A stretch of DNA of 64,000 nucleotides from Candidatus Scatomonas pullistercoris (GCA_018713515.1 DVOO01000013.1:62001-126000); one strand, 5' to 3'; shown: positions 34,373 to 44,068, numbered from the stretch's first letter. Program-made: numbers and translations. The notes: generated by a model not told the origin, from the letters alone.

Positions 34373-37300
34373 CTATTTGTCCAATTCTCCCTCGATCAGA
34401 TTGACGGAAACCAGCGTGGACACGCCCTTCTCCTGCATGGTAATGCCGTAGAGCCGGTCCGCCGCGGTCATCGTCCCCCGTCTATGTGTAATAATAATAA
34501 ATTGCGTATTCTTTGTCAACTTATGCAGATACTTCGCAAACCGGGTAACATTGGAATCATCCAGCGCCGCCTCGATCTCGTCCAGCAGACAGAAGGGCGA
34601 CGGCTTCAGATTCTGAATGGCGAACAGAAGGGCAATCGCTGTCAGCGCTTTCTCCCCGCCGGACAGCTGCATCATGTTCTGCAGCTTCTTGCCGGGGGGC
34701 TGGGATATGATCCGTACCCCCGCCTCCAGAATATCCTCGTCCTCCTGCAGCTCCAGCCTTCCCCTTCCTCCGCCGAAAAGCTGCCGGAAGGCCTTATCGA
34801 ATTCCTCCTGGATCCGGGCAAACTTCTCCGTAAACTGTTTCCGCATGCCCTGATCCAGCTCCTCCACAATGCCCCGCAGCGTATCCGCGGCCTTGACCAG
34901 ATCGCTGTGCTGGGAGGAAAGAAAGGCATGGCGCTGGGAAAGCTCCTTATACTCCTCCACTGCGTTGACGTTCACATCTCCCAGATTCCGGATCTCCTCC
35001 TTCAGGCCGGAAATTCCGCGCCGGATCGCGGTTCTGTCGCCGAGATCCTCCCTCTGGAACAGGGGCGCCTGGTCCGGGGTGGTCTCATACTCCTCCCACA
35101 GATAGGCAATCTGGCTCTCCCGGCTCTCCTCCAGCTTTTCCAGCTGCGATTCCAGACGAAAGCATTCTTTATCCATCCGGCTCTTGTGCTCCTGCAGCTC
35201 ATCCCGTCTCTGGAAAAAGGCCTTATGGCTCTGATTCATCTCTTCCTTCTGCTTCAGATACTGCTCCGTCCTTTCCGCATCCGCCGCCATGGCTTCTTCC
35301 GCCGCCTGGATGGTTCTTCGGATCTCCAGAATATCCGCTTCTTTTTTGCCGGAATCCCGTTCCTCTTCCGCAAGGCTTTCCGCCAGCTGCTCTTTTTCTT
35401 CCTGGAAACGCCGGATTTCCTCCCGGGCACTTTTCAGCTTTTCATCGAGAAAGCCGCATTTCTGCAGAACTCCCGCATGACGGAGCCTGCTCTCCTCCGC
35501 CCGGGCGGATACAGCCTCTTCCTTCTCCCTTAAGGCGGCCAGCTCCTGCCCCGCCGTTTCTGTTACCTTCTGAAGACGTTCCTCCTCCGCTCGGGAAGCC
35601 TCCATCTCCTTTTCGATCTCTCTGCGGTTTTCTCCGATTTCCGCAATCTGACTCTCAATCTCTCTGCCTTCATCCGTCAGGCTGCGGTAATCCGCCTGCA
35701 GTGCCTCCGCCCGCTCAGACACCGTCTTCCAGTTGAGCGTCACCGTATTCTGCTGCAGGAACAGCTGCTGCAGCCGGTCATTTTCCTCATTCAGCTGATC
35801 CCGCAGAGCATTTCTGCTCTCTCTGCTCTGCTCAATTTCCTCCTGCACAGCTGTCATTTCCCGCTTCAGCGTCCGGACATTTTCCTCCAGATCCGCGATT
35901 TCCCGGCGCCTGCCCAGCAGATTGCTGCTGTTCCGGAAGGAGCCTCCCGTCATGGAACCGCCGGGACTTAAAAGTTCTCCTTCCAGAGTCACCATTCTCA
36001 GGCTTTGGTGAAATCTGCGTCCCAGGGCAATGGCGTGGTCGATGGTGTACACCACCAGTGTCCTCCCCAGAAGCTGGCTGACCAGCCCCCGGTAAATGGC
36101 GTCACACTTCACAAGCCCGGAGGCGGTTCCCAGAACTCCCGTCCCCTTCAGTGCCTCCCCGTTCACCTTTCCGCCCTCCCGGTTCATGCTGGTCAGAGGC
36201 AGGAAGGTTGCCCGCCCGAAGTGCCCCCGCTTCAGATATTCGATCAGATATTTCGCTGTATTTTCATTGTCTGTAACGATATTCTGCAGACTGCCTCCCA
36301 ACGCTGTCTCAATGGCCGTCTCATACTTCTTCTCGGTCTTGATCAGATCTGCCACGACTCCATGGATCCCCGGATTCTGCTCCTTCTGTTCCATAATCTT
36401 GCGGATGCTGTTGCCGTAGCCCTCGTAGCGCTCTGTAATATTTTTCAGAGATTCCAGCCGGGAGGATTCCCGGTGATAGGCCGCCTGGCCGATCTCCAGC
36501 TGATGGTTTTTTTCGTCCATTTTCTTCTGGAGCTTTCCGATCCGGCGCCGGGTCTCCTCCATGGAAGCCTGCGCCCCGGCAATCTTCTCCTCCAGCTGCT
36601 TTTTTTCCGCAGAAAGGCGGGAGAGCTCCTTCTCCTCCTGGCTCCGGCCGCTCTTCAGATTCAGAAGCTTCCCGGACAGCTCGGATCTGCGGATGCCGAT
36701 CTGCTCCAGCATGGTATCGTACCGCTGGATTCTTCCCTTGATGGAGGAACGGCGGTTCAGGAGCTCAATCATCCGGCTCCGGGCCTCCTCGGCGCTCTCT
36801 TCCTGCTCTCCGGCCCGGACCTTCAGCTCCTCCAGCCTGCTCTCCTGCTCTTCCTTATCCCGGAGGGCTTCCTTTCTCTCTGTTTCCAGTTTTTCCCGCT
36901 CTGCGCGGTCAGCCGCCTCACTGTCCTCCCTGCGCCGGATATCCTCCTCCAGCGAACGGATCCGGCTCTGAAAATGCTCCCGGTTCTGGCCGGCACTGTG
37001 CAGCTGCTCCTGCAGAAGCTCAATCTGATTTTCCAGCTGCTGTTTTTTCAGCGCATCGCCCGCGGCCGTATCTCTGGCCTGCTGAATCACGGCGTCCAGT
37101 TCTGCCAGCTTCTCTTCAATCTCCTCGTATTCCTGCTTGGTCCGAAGAAAGGCATCCTCCGTCTCATGCAGTTCCGCCTCCGCCGTCCGCTTCTTCTCCT
37201 CTGTCTCCGCAATCTGCTGTTCCGTCCGCCGGGATTCCAGAAGAAACAGATTCATATCCAGAAGCTTCAGCTCTTCCTTTTTCTTCAGATAAATCTTTGC

Positions 37301-37933
37301 CTTTTCCGCCTGGCGCTCCAGAGGCGCCAGCTGCCGCGTCAGCTCCGAGAGGATGTCCGTGACGCGGACCAGGTTCTGTTCTTCCTCGTCCAGCTTCTTT
37401 AAGGTGGCCGCCTTGCGCCGTTTGAATTTTACGATTCCGGCCGCCTCGTCAAAAAGTTCCCGTCTCTCCTCCGGCCGGCCGCTTAAGATTTTTTCGATCT
37501 GGCCCTGGCCAATGATGGAATACCCTTCCTTTCCGATTCCCGTATCGTAAAACAGCTCGTTGATATCCTTCAGCCTGCAGCCCCGGCCGTTCAGCAGGTA
37601 CTCGCTTTCCCCGGAGCGGTAAAGGCGCCGGGTCACGGTAACTTCCTCATACTCAATATTCAGTTTGTGGTCGCTGTTGTCCAGGGTGATGGCCACGGAG
37701 GCGAACCCCAGCGGTTTCCGGGCTTCTGTGCCGGAAAAAATCACATCCTGCATACTGCCGCCCCGAAGCTGCCTGGCGCTCTGTTCTCCCAGCACCCAGC
37801 GCACCGCGTCCGCCACGTTGCTCTTTCCGCTCCCGTTTGGTCCCACAATGCCGGTAATGCCGTCGTGGAATTCCAGCAGAATTTTATTCGCGAAGGATTT
37901 AAAACCCTGCATTTCAATACTCTTCAGATACAT
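34373..37933 (-). CDS. smc: Chromosome segregation protein SMC
   Basis: A 1186-residue protein. N-terminal Walker A GPNGSGKSNVADAVRWVLGE (residues 32-51). Long coiled coils run from about 170-500 and 670-1020, around a hinge at about 510-660 (GVVADLIKTEKKYETAIE, then GSMTGGSFRN). The C-terminal ATPase half has LSGGEKALTAIALLFAI and FCLLDEIEAALDD. It forms the condensin core with ScpA/ScpB. Part of the acpP-rnc-smc-ftsY operon, 4 bp after rnc. Confidence 0.97.
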   Translation of the reverse strand: MYLKSIEMQGFKSFANKILLEFHDGITGIVGPNGSGKSNVADAVRWVLGEQSARQLRGGSMQDVIFSGTEARKPLGFASVAITLDNSDHKLNIEYEEVTVTRRLYRSGESEYLLNGRGCRLKDINELFYDTGIGKEGYSIIGQGQIEKILSGRPEERRELFDEAAGIVKFKRRKAATLKKLDEEEQNLVRVTDILSELTRQLAPLERQAEKAKIYLKKKEELKLLDMNLFLLESRRTEQQIAETEEKKRTAEAELHETEDAFLRTKQEYEEIEEKLAELDAVIQQARDTAAGDALKKQQLENQIELLQEQLHSAGQNREHFQSRIRSLEEDIRRREDSEAADRAEREKLETERKEALRDKEEQESRLEELKVRAGEQEESAEEARSRMIELLNRRSSIKGRIQRYDTMLEQIGIRRSELSGKLLNLKSGRSQEEKELSRLSAEKKQLEEKIAGAQASMEETRRRIGKLQKKMDEKNHQLEIGQAAYHRESSRLESLKNITERYEGYGNSIRKIMEQKEQNPGIHGVVADLIKTEKKYETAIETALGGSLQNIVTDNENTAKYLIEYLKRGHFGRATFLPLTSMNREGGKVNGEALKGTGVLGTASGLVKCDAIYRGLVSQLLGRTLVVYTIDHAIALGRRFHQSLRMVTLEGELLSPGGSMTGGSFRNSSNLLGRRREIADLEENVRTLKREMTAVQEEIEQSRESRNALRDQLNEENDRLQQLFLQQNTVTLNWKTVSERAEALQADYRSLTDEGREIESQIAEIGENRREIEKEMEASRAEEERLQKVTETAGQELAALREKEEAVSARAEESRLRHAGVLQKCGFLDEKLKSAREEIRRFQEEKEQLAESLAEEERDSGKKEADILEIRRTIQAAEEAMAADAERTEQYLKQKEEMNQSHKAFFQRRDELQEHKSRMDKECFRLESQLEKLEESRESQIAYLWEEYETTPDQAPLFQREDLGDRTAIRRGISGLKEEIRNLGDVNVNAVEEYKELSQRHAFLSSQHSDLVKAADTLRGIVEELDQGMRKQFTEKFARIQEEFDKAFRQLFGGGRGRLELQEDEDILEAGVRIISQPPGKKLQNMMQLSGGEKALTAIALLFAIQNLKPSPFCLLDEIEAALDDSNVTRFAKYLHKLTKNTQFIIITHRRGTMTAADRLYGITMQEKGVSTLVSVNLIEGELDK

Positions 37934-37937
37934 GCTT

Positions 37938-38633
37938 TCACCTGTCTGCTTTCAGCCGGCAGAGGGCGTTGTAGGCCGCCTGCTGCTCCGCGGATTTCTT
38001 CGTCCGTCCCGTTCCCTCTGCCAGAGGCCTCTCTCCCACGGCCACCTGGGCCCGGAAGCTCTTATCGTGGTCGGGACCCCTCTCCTCCAGAATCTCATAG
38101 CTGATCTCGGCCTCAAAATTTTTCTGGGCAATCTCCTGCAGAATGGTCTTGCTGTCCTGAAACAGCTGTTTGTGCTCCACATCGTTCAGCACAAAACGGA
38201 GGACAAATTTCTTTGCTTCCTCAAATCCACCGTCCATAAAAATGGCTCCGATCACGGCTTCCATGGCGTCCGACACCACAGAATCCCGCTTTCGCCCTCC
38301 GGTGGCCTCTTCTCCCTTCCCCAGAAGCAGATAGGAGCCCAGCTCCAGCTCCCGGGCGTCAAAGGCAAGCGTCGGCTCACAGACCAGGCTGGCCCGGAGC
38401 TTTGTCAGCTCTCCCTCCGGCAGCGCGGGATACTTCTGATATAGAAACTCGCTGGTTACCAGCTCCAGCACCGCGTCGCCGAGAAATTCCAGCCGCTCGT
38501 TGCAGTCCAGCCGCTCCATATGATGTTCATTGGCATAGGAGCTGTGGCGCACGGCCATACACAGCCAGTCAAAATTTTTGAACCGGTATCCTGTCCTTTT
38601 TTCCAGCTCTCTTAACCTGTCTAGATCGCTCAT
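37938..38633 (-). CDS. rnc: Ribonuclease III
   Basis: A 231-residue enzyme. The catalytic signature is ERLEFLGDAVLELV (residues 47-60), the second metal site is SDAMEAVIGAIFMDGG, and residues about 160-230 form a dsRNA-binding domain. It processes rRNA and cuts double-stranded RNA. Confidence 0.96.
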   Translation of the reverse strand: MSDLDRLRELEKRTGYRFKNFDWLCMAVRHSSYANEHHMERLDCNERLEFLGDAVLELVTSEFLYQKYPALPEGELTKLRASLVCEPTLAFDARELELGSYLLLGKGEEATGGRKRDSVVSDAMEAVIGAIFMDGGFEEAKKFVLRFVLNDVEHKQLFQDSKTILQEIAQKNFEAEISYEILEERGPDHDKSFRAQVAVGERPLAEGTGRTKKSAEQQAAYNALCRLKADR

Positions 38634-38649
38634 ATCTCTCCTCCATCTA

Positions 38650-38691
38650 AAGAGGATGCCCCGGCTGCTCCGCGTTCCAAGGCATCCTCTT
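38650..38691 (-). other. Hairpin between acpP and rnc
   Basis: Perfect 11-bp arms AAGAGGATGCC/GGCATCCTCTT with a 20-nt loop, placed between the acpP stop and the rnc start. On the minus strand only CTTTAGATGG follows. It is a candidate attenuator or RNA-processing site setting acpP levels above the rest of the operon. Confidence 0.6.
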
Positions 38692-38697
38692 AACCTG

Positions 38698-38928
38698 TCA
38701 CTGAATTGATTGCTGAATCATCTCCACCGCGTCCTTCACAGATACAATGGAGGAAGTCATTTCATTGGAAATTTCTATATTAAATTCTTCTTCTATTCCC
38801 ATCAGGATCTGAAAAAGGTCCAGGGAATCCGCCCCCAGATCCTCCACAAAAGTGGTATCCGGCCGGATTTCATTTACGTCTACATGCAGAACTTCCGCAA
38901 TAATTTTCTTTAGTTTTTCCAGTTCCAT
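38698..38928 (-). CDS. acpP: Acyl carrier protein
   Basis: 76 residues. The phosphopantetheine Ser is in DLGADSLDLFQIL (Ser near residue 37). An acidic four-helix bundle is expected. It carries acyl chains in fatty acid synthesis and lies 23 bp after plsX, which uses acyl-ACP. Confidence 0.95.
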   Translation of the reverse strand: MELEKLKKIIAEVLHVDVNEIRPDTTFVEDLGADSLDLFQILMGIEEEFNIEISNEMTSSIVSVKDAVEMIQQSIQ

Positions 38929-38951
38929 TTCTCTTTTCTCCTGCCTGACTG

Positions 38952-39971
38952 CTACTTCTCCGCCGACGGATCTGTGAGATACTGCTGTATTTTCTCATTC
39001 AGTGCCTGTTCCCGGAACTGAAGGCACTGCTGGATCGAATGCCGGATCTCCACAGCCCTGGCGCTGCCGTGGGTTTTCACCACCAGACCCCGCAGACCCA
39101 GCAGAGGCGCTCCGCCGTATTCGCTGGCGTCAAAGCTCTTCAGCGTCTGTTTCAGGGCCGGCTTCACCAGCAGCGCCCCGATCTTGCTGCGCAGCGAGGA
39201 AAGCATTCCCTCTTTCACCTTGTGAATCAGCACGGAACCCACGCCCTCATACAGCTTCAGGATCACATTGCCCACAAAGGCTTCTGTGACGATCACATCC
39301 GCCTTTCCCTTTGGAATATCCCTGGCCTCAATATTTCCGATAAAATGAATGTCTTTGCAGGCCCGGAGCAGAGGGAATGTCTCCTTCACCAGGGCATTGC
39401 CCTTCTCCTCCTCGGCGCCGATGTTCACAATGGCCACCGTAGGTTTCCGGACTCCCATGACGTATTCCATGTAGATGGAGCCCATGGCTGCAAACTGCAC
39501 CAGATGGTTCGGCCTGGCATCCACATTGGCTCCGCAGTCGATCAGCAGAGAAACCCCTTTTTCCGTGGGAATCAGCGGGGCCAGCGGCGCCCTCTCCACA
39601 CCTTTGATTTTTCTGACGATTGCCTGTCCGCCCACCAGCACGGCTCCTGTGCTGCCGGAGGAAACGAAAGCATCCGCCTCCCCCCGGCGCACCATGGTAA
39701 GGCCCACCACCAGAGAGGAATCCTTCTTCTTCTGGATCGCCGCCACGGGAGGCTCTCCCGTCTCAATCACCTCAGAGGCCGGCACCACCGAGAGCCTTTC
39801 TTCCGGATACGTATATTGACGCAGTTCCCGGCGGATCTCTTCTTCCCTTCCCACCAGATATACAAAAATCTTTTCATTTTCCTGAAGAGCTTCTACCGCG
39901 CCCTTTACCGGTTCGGCCGGCGCGAAGTCGCCTCCCATGGCGTCCACTGCCACTTTTACCAGCTCTGCCAT
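38952..39971 (-). CDS. plsX: Phosphate acyltransferase PlsX
   Basis: A 339-residue protein. The N terminus AVDAMGGDFAPAEPVKGA and the segment SSGSTGAVLVGGQAIV are diagnostic. It converts acyl-ACP to acyl phosphate for phospholipid synthesis. In most Firmicutes it follows rpmF; here three accessory genes intervene and it has its own promoter. Confidence 0.96.
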   Translation of the reverse strand: MAELVKVAVDAMGGDFAPAEPVKGAVEALQENEKIFVYLVGREEEIRRELRQYTYPEERLSVVPASEVIETGEPPVAAIQKKKDSSLVVGLTMVRRGEADAFVSSGSTGAVLVGGQAIVRKIKGVERAPLAPLIPTEKGVSLLIDCGANVDARPNHLVQFAAMGSIYMEYVMGVRKPTVAIVNIGAEEEKGNALVKETFPLLRACKDIHFIGNIEARDIPKGKADVIVTEAFVGNVILKLYEGVGSVLIHKVKEGMLSSLRSKIGALLVKPALKQTLKSFDASEYGGAPLLGLRGLVVKTHGSARAVEIRHSIQQCLQFREQALNEKIQQYLTDPSAEK

Positions 39972-40042
39972 CTTTCTACCTGCTTTCCATTTTTATTCTT
40001 TTTCCGCGCTCCTCCGCCGCTCGGCGGAGGGCTTACCTATTC

Positions 40043-40071
40043 ATATTACTAGACATGGAAACAAATTGCAA
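40043..40071 (-). promoter_or_regulatory. Promoter of plsX operon
   Basis: Minus-strand TTGCAA (40066-40071), 17-bp spacer, TAATAT (40043-40048). A perfect CCTCCGCCG/CGGCGGAGG hairpin (40011-40030) lies in the leader. No clear FapR box was found. Confidence 0.5.
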
Positions 40072-40198
40072 GAGAATTGCATCCATGCCGCACCGGGCGC
40101 CCGGGATAACCCCTGTCCGCAGACGCAAAGCCAGCGGACGGATGAAACGGGATCCGGAAGATCCTGTTCACCCGCCCGCTGGCGGAATCACTCCTATC

Positions 40199-40933
40199 CT
40201 ATTCTGAAACCCTGGCGCCGTTTTCATCCGTAACGGCTCCGTCAGGGGTCGAAGCATTCCTCTGCAGCTCCCCGTTTTCATTAAAATAGTATTCCGTATC
40301 TCCAATGGTAAACCATCCGGTTACCCGCCTTCCGGAATCATTGAAATAATAGGTCTGTCCCTCTATATCCATCCAAGTACTTGCGGGATGCGTCCCGTCG
40401 GTCAGCTGATAGCTCCAGGTACTGTCCGCCTCCTGCACCCACTGGCCGGGTTCCCACACGGTCACCGCCTGCACGCTGCTGGTGCCCAGGGCTATGCTTT
40501 CCCCGTGATTGTTGGCAGCCACCACATAATAGTATGTTGTACCGGCCGCGGATGTATCCACCGTATAGGAATCGGAAGTAGCCCCCTCCAGAATGGTTCC
40601 GCCGCCATTGGAATCCACATTGTTGCTGTACCACTGATACGTAACTGTGCCCCCGTCACCGACAGAGGCTTCCACGTGCAGCGTACATGTGCTCCCCACC
40701 GTCATCTGCACTGTACCGCCAAGATCACTGACAAAAACAGGTGTCTCCAGATTGGAATCCACTGTCTTCGGCGGCTCCTCCGCACCGGAAGAAGTGCTGA
40801 CAGAGGCTTCTCCGGTACTCTCTACAGCCGTTCCCATCCATCTGTCCAGAAGATCAGAAAAAGAGCAGCCTGTCAGAAACACCATGCTGCAAAGACACAC
40901 GCCTGCTATAACCCCTATTTTTTTCAAAATCAT
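40199..40933 (-). CDS. Lipoprotein with Ig-like domain and cell-wall-binding repeats
   Basis: The start at 40933 is supported by GGGAGT seven bases upstream. The 244-residue product has a lipoprotein signal with lipobox FLTGC near residue 22. A linker is followed by an Ig-like region (residues about 75-165: VTYQWYSNN, then TYYYVVAANNHGE). Two choline-binding-type repeats come next (TWMDIEGQTYYFNDSGRRVTGW and FTIGDTEYYFNENGELQ, residues about 185-225). It is likely displayed on the outer membrane-wall interface. No enzymatic domain is visible. Confidence 0.82.
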   Translation of the reverse strand: MILKKIGVIAGVCLCSMVFLTGCSFSDLLDRWMGTAVESTGEASVSTSSGAEEPPKTVDSNLETPVFVSDLGGTVQMTVGSTCTLHVEASVGDGGTVTYQWYSNNVDSNGGGTILEGATSDSYTVDTSAAGTTYYYVVAANNHGESIALGTSSVQAVTVWEPGQWVQEADSTWSYQLTDGTHPASTWMDIEGQTYYFNDSGRRVTGWFTIGDTEYYFNENGELQRNASTPDGAVTDENGARVSE

Positions 40934-41039
40934 GCAACTTACTCCCTTTTTTTCATTTTTGTTACAATAACTTTTCAATTTCATTTCATAATTATGGGTA
41001 TTATAGCATAGAGCTCTCTTTCCTGTCAATCTGCGAAAC

Positions 41040-42287
41040 TCATCCTTTTCCCTTCTCCTGGATTTTGTCCGTTTGCCGGAATAGCAGAAATCCGATCAGA
41101 AACAGAACCGCCAGGGCTCCTACTCCCAGATTCGTGCTCCCCGATGCCTGGCTGACCACCGACACCAGCATGGTACCCATGAAGGAAGCTCCTTTTCCGA
41201 AAATATCATAGATCCCAAAGTATTCCCCGGATTTTCCCGGCGGAATAAGCCTGGCAAAATAAGAGCGGGACAGGGACTGGACCGCCCCCTGAAAAATCCC
41301 AACACAGAATGCCAGAATCCAGAACTGATACGAATGCGTCAGAAACATTCCATATATAGCGATGCAGAAATAGGCCGCGATACAGATGCCGATCAGCCGG
41401 CCGGCCGCGTATTTCCTTGAAAGCCTTCCAAAGACCAGCGCGGCTGGAAATGCCGCCAGCTGTGTCATAAGCAGCGCCAGCAGCAGGCCCGTTGTGTCCA
41501 GGCCCAGAGCTGTCCCGTATGCGGTGGCCATATCGATAATTGTATATACGCCGTCAATATAAAAGAAGAACGCCACCAGGAAAAAAAGCGTTTTTTTATT
41601 CTTCCGGAGTTCTCCGAAAACCATTCCCAGATTCCGGAAGGCGCCGCGCACAGGCCGGGAGGCCGTCTCCACGTAATACGTCTGCCGGTACAGCCGGAGC
41701 AGCGGCAGGGACATTCCCAGCCACCAGGCGGCCGTCAGCACAAAGGCAATCCCCATGGCCGCCGCCATGGAAAGACCCAGGCGGTCACAGAAAAGCACCA
41801 GAAGCAGACAGATCACAAAGGGAATACAGCTCCCGATATATCCCCAGGCGTATCCCCGGGCGGACAGCTCATCCATCCGCTCTTCCGTGGTCACATCCGG
41901 GAGCATGGAATCGTAGATGACCAGACTCAGCGAATAGGCTGTTCTGGTCAGTACGAACAAAACCAGAAACCAGATCCAGGAGGTTAAAAATCCAAGAAAA
42001 ATGCAGCCCGCGGATCCCAAAAGCAGCACAGTCAGAAAAACCCCTTTTCTGCGTCCCCGGAAATCCGAAACACTTCCCAGAACCGGTCCCAGAAGCGCTA
42101 CCAGCACTGTAGATACTGAGGCGGCATATCCCCAGAAAGCCAGATAATTTACATCGGAGATGCCGGCATTTTCCGCGAGATAATTAAAAAAAATGGGAAT
42201 GATGGTGGAAACCATCAGGGTAAAGGCGGAATTTCCCACATCGTACAGAACCCACCTTTTTTCCAGCGAATGCATTTTAAACTTCAT
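41040..42287 (-). CDS. MFS transporter, UMF1 (Atg22-like) family
   Basis: The start at 42287 overlaps the 3' end of the phospholipase-like gene by 11 nt. The 415-residue product has about 12 predicted helices. The N terminus reads EKRWVLYDVGNSAFTLMVST, typical of UMF1 transporters, and DFRGRRKG follows helix 2. Yeast Atg22 relatives export amino acids from the vacuole; the bacterial substrate is unknown. Confidence 0.85.
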   Translation of the reverse strand: MKFKMHSLEKRWVLYDVGNSAFTLMVSTIIPIFFNYLAENAGISDVNYLAFWGYAASVSTVLVALLGPVLGSVSDFRGRRKGVFLTVLLLGSAGCIFLGFLTSWIWFLVLFVLTRTAYSLSLVIYDSMLPDVTTEERMDELSARGYAWGYIGSCIPFVICLLLVLFCDRLGLSMAAAMGIAFVLTAAWWLGMSLPLLRLYRQTYYVETASRPVRGAFRNLGMVFGELRKNKKTLFFLVAFFFYIDGVYTIIDMATAYGTALGLDTTGLLLALLMTQLAAFPAALVFGRLSRKYAAGRLIGICIAAYFCIAIYGMFLTHSYQFWILAFCVGIFQGAVQSLSRSYFARLIPPGKSGEYFGIYDIFGKGASFMGTMLVSVVSQASGSTNLGVGALAVLFLIGFLLFRQTDKIQEKGKG

Positions 42288-43137
42288 AGCGCAGCTCCTC
42301 CTGAAGAGAAAGTACGGGAATCTCCCTCCAGCCGCCGCCGGCCCCGAAGGTTTTCTCAAAATACGGATCCAGTCGTCCGCGGCCCTCCAGAAACCTCAGA
42401 AAATTCTTGCTGAGACGGACGCTTAAGGGAACGGCCCTTTCCATCAGTTTTTCCAGGCGGATGCTGCTGTCCAGGCAGGCCAGGTTCGTATTCCTGTTTA
42501 CCAGCTGGCCCCGCATGGCCTCATAATTTCCTGACAGCTTTAAAACCGCGCAGATCAAAGCCCTCTTTCCCGCCCCGGGCGCCAGCAGCAGCCGGTTGTA
42601 CCAGACCATGGAGCGCAGCGCCCGCTCCGCCTGCTCCTGGGTAATATCCGGAAAAAAATCCGCGATCACCGCCGCGTTCCCGGCCGTAGGCCGGATGTGG
42701 CCGGTAAGACTGTGGCGCAGCGGATCCAGCCCGTCCCGGACCATCAGCATACGGTCGAATTCAACTTCTATCTCCGTGTGGCTGATACCGGAAACCTGGA
42801 TTTTCTTCTCCACGTAACTGTGGCACATGCTGTCCAGGGCAAAATGGCAGATGAAGCCCAGCAGATAAGACAGGGCCGCTTCCCGTCTCCCGCCGGAAAG
42901 CCGGCTGCAGACAGCCGCCGCCGGTTCAAAAAATTCCGCTGCCGGCCTGTCGTGCTGGGAAAATCCAACGGTGTTTACCGGGTTGGAGGTCAGGGCCTTA
43001 TAATAAAAAAGAATATCGGGTCCGTGCAGGCCGATCAGGTACAGCCAGCGGTTGTTCCGGATCAGCTCCCGTACTTTTTCCGGCTGCTTTCTGAATACTT
43101 TTTTTCCAAAAACGAAATGCGCGTATGTGGAAGGCAT
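42277..43137 (-). CDS. Zinc-dependent phospholipase C-like protein
   Basis: A 286-residue protein beginning MPSTYAHFVFGKKV, with the His and hydrophobic start typical of this clostridial family (the start Met is followed by a conserved His). LHGPDILFYY and LLGFICHFALDSMCHSYVE supply further Asp/His metal ligands, consistent with a trinuclear zinc site. There is no signal peptide, unlike the secreted alpha-toxin, so a housekeeping intracellular phosphoesterase role is more likely than a toxin role. Coupled to the UMF1 gene downstream. Confidence 0.8.
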   Translation of the reverse strand: MPSTYAHFVFGKKVFRKQPEKVRELIRNNRWLYLIGLHGPDILFYYKALTSNPVNTVGFSQHDRPAAEFFEPAAAVCSRLSGGRREAALSYLLGFICHFALDSMCHSYVEKKIQVSGISHTEIEVEFDRMLMVRDGLDPLRHSLTGHIRPTAGNAAVIADFFPDITQEQAERALRSMVWYNRLLLAPGAGKRALICAVLKLSGNYEAMRGQLVNRNTNLACLDSSIRLEKLMERAVPLSVRLSKNFLRFLEGRGRLDPYFEKTFGAGGGWREIPVLSLQEELRYEV

Positions 43138-43265
43138 AAAATCTTCTCCTTATAAATAAATGCTTTTGAGAGAATACCACAGAAAAGCCGGTACTTTTAT
43201 AAGCTCCAGATTAAATTCCTGTAAATTATATTGCCCGGATCCGGCGGCGCCATTCTTTTGGGGAC

Positions 43266-43302
43266 AAAAAAATACCGCAAACCTTCAAAAAGGTTTACGG
43301 TA
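43266..43302 (-). terminator. Terminator after rpmF
   Basis: Stem TACCGTAAACCTT/AAGGTTTGCGGTA on the minus strand (43273-43302), followed by TTTTTTT. It closes the DUF177-rpmF unit. Confidence 0.85.
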
Positions 43303-43325
43303 CTGTGTATCCTTCGTTCTGATAC

Positions 43326-43511
43326 TTAATCCTCATCCATTGCGATAACCTGCTTCTTATTGTAGGTTCCGCAGGCCTTGCAGACTCTGTGGGGCATCAT
43401 CAGCGCGCCGCATTTGCTGCACTTTACCAGAGCCGGAGCAGACATCTTCCAGTTTGCTCTTCTCTTGTCTCTTCTTGCCTTGGATGATTTATTCTTGGGA
43501 CAGATGGACAT
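43326..43511 (-). CDS. rpmF: Ribosomal protein L32
   Basis: 61 residues. The zinc ribbon CSKCG...CKACG is intact (C+ form). Three bases separate it from the DUF177 gene. Confidence 0.96.
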   Translation of the reverse strand: MSICPKNKSSKARRDKRRANWKMSAPALVKCSKCGALMMPHRVCKACGTYNKKQVIAMDED

Positions 43512-43514
43512 CGT

Positions 43515-44042
43515 TTACACCTCCTTAAACTTGCTGAATATATCACGGATAGCAGCCATTCGCGGGTCCGGATCCGGTTCCTGGCATCCACACGGGCCTT
43601 CGTTCAGATTCGCTCCGCATTGGCTGCAGATTCCTTTGCAGTCTTCCCTGCACAGCACTCGAACCGGCCACTGGACCAGAAGCTCATTGCGCACCAGGGT
43701 TTCCGGCACCAGGGCGCCATCCTCTATGAAATTGGTCTCCTCCAGCGCTTCCTCTCTCTCCTGGGGTGTCATCTTCATGTCCACCCGCCGCTGAATATCC
43801 AGCGCAAAATCCACCTCCACCGGACTTAAACATCGCGCGCAGGGAATCACTGCCGTAAGCTCCACGTGCCCTTCCATATCCAGCACCTTTTCCCCGGCGT
43901 TGACAACTGTCAGCTGCAGCGGAGTCCTCACTGTAAGCGGGAAGCTCCCTGTCCGGATAGAAAATCGATCCATCTCAAGAGATAAAGACCGTTCCAGAAC
44001 CTTCCCGTCCTGAAACAGCACATCGGTTAAATCCAACAACAT
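43515..44042 (-). CDS. DUF177 (YceD-like) protein
   Basis: A 175-residue protein. CARCLSPV near residue 90 and a C-terminal cysteine cluster (CREDCKGICSQCGANLNEGPCGC, from about residue 136) suggest metal binding. YceD proteins are linked to 23S rRNA and ribosome assembly in bacteria and plants. Pairing with rpmF is conserved. GGAGC lies before the ATG. Confidence 0.9.
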   Translation of the reverse strand: MLLDLTDVLFQDGKVLERSLSLEMDRFSIRTGSFPLTVRTPLQLTVVNAGEKVLDMEGHVELTAVIPCARCLSPVEVDFALDIQRRVDMKMTPQEREEALEETNFIEDGALVPETLVRNELLVQWPVRVLCREDCKGICSQCGANLNEGPCGCQEPDPDPRMAAIRDIFSKFKEV

Positions 44043-44068
44043 AATCGGCTCCTAATCACACTTTAAAT

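Noticed and set aside
40011..40030. Terminator at the plsX leader hairpin
   Set aside because: A perfect 9-bp stem is present, but no T-run follows on either strand.
42277..43137. Alpha-toxin-like virulence phospholipase
   Set aside because: No signal peptide and no C-terminal membrane-binding domain, so a toxin role is not supported.
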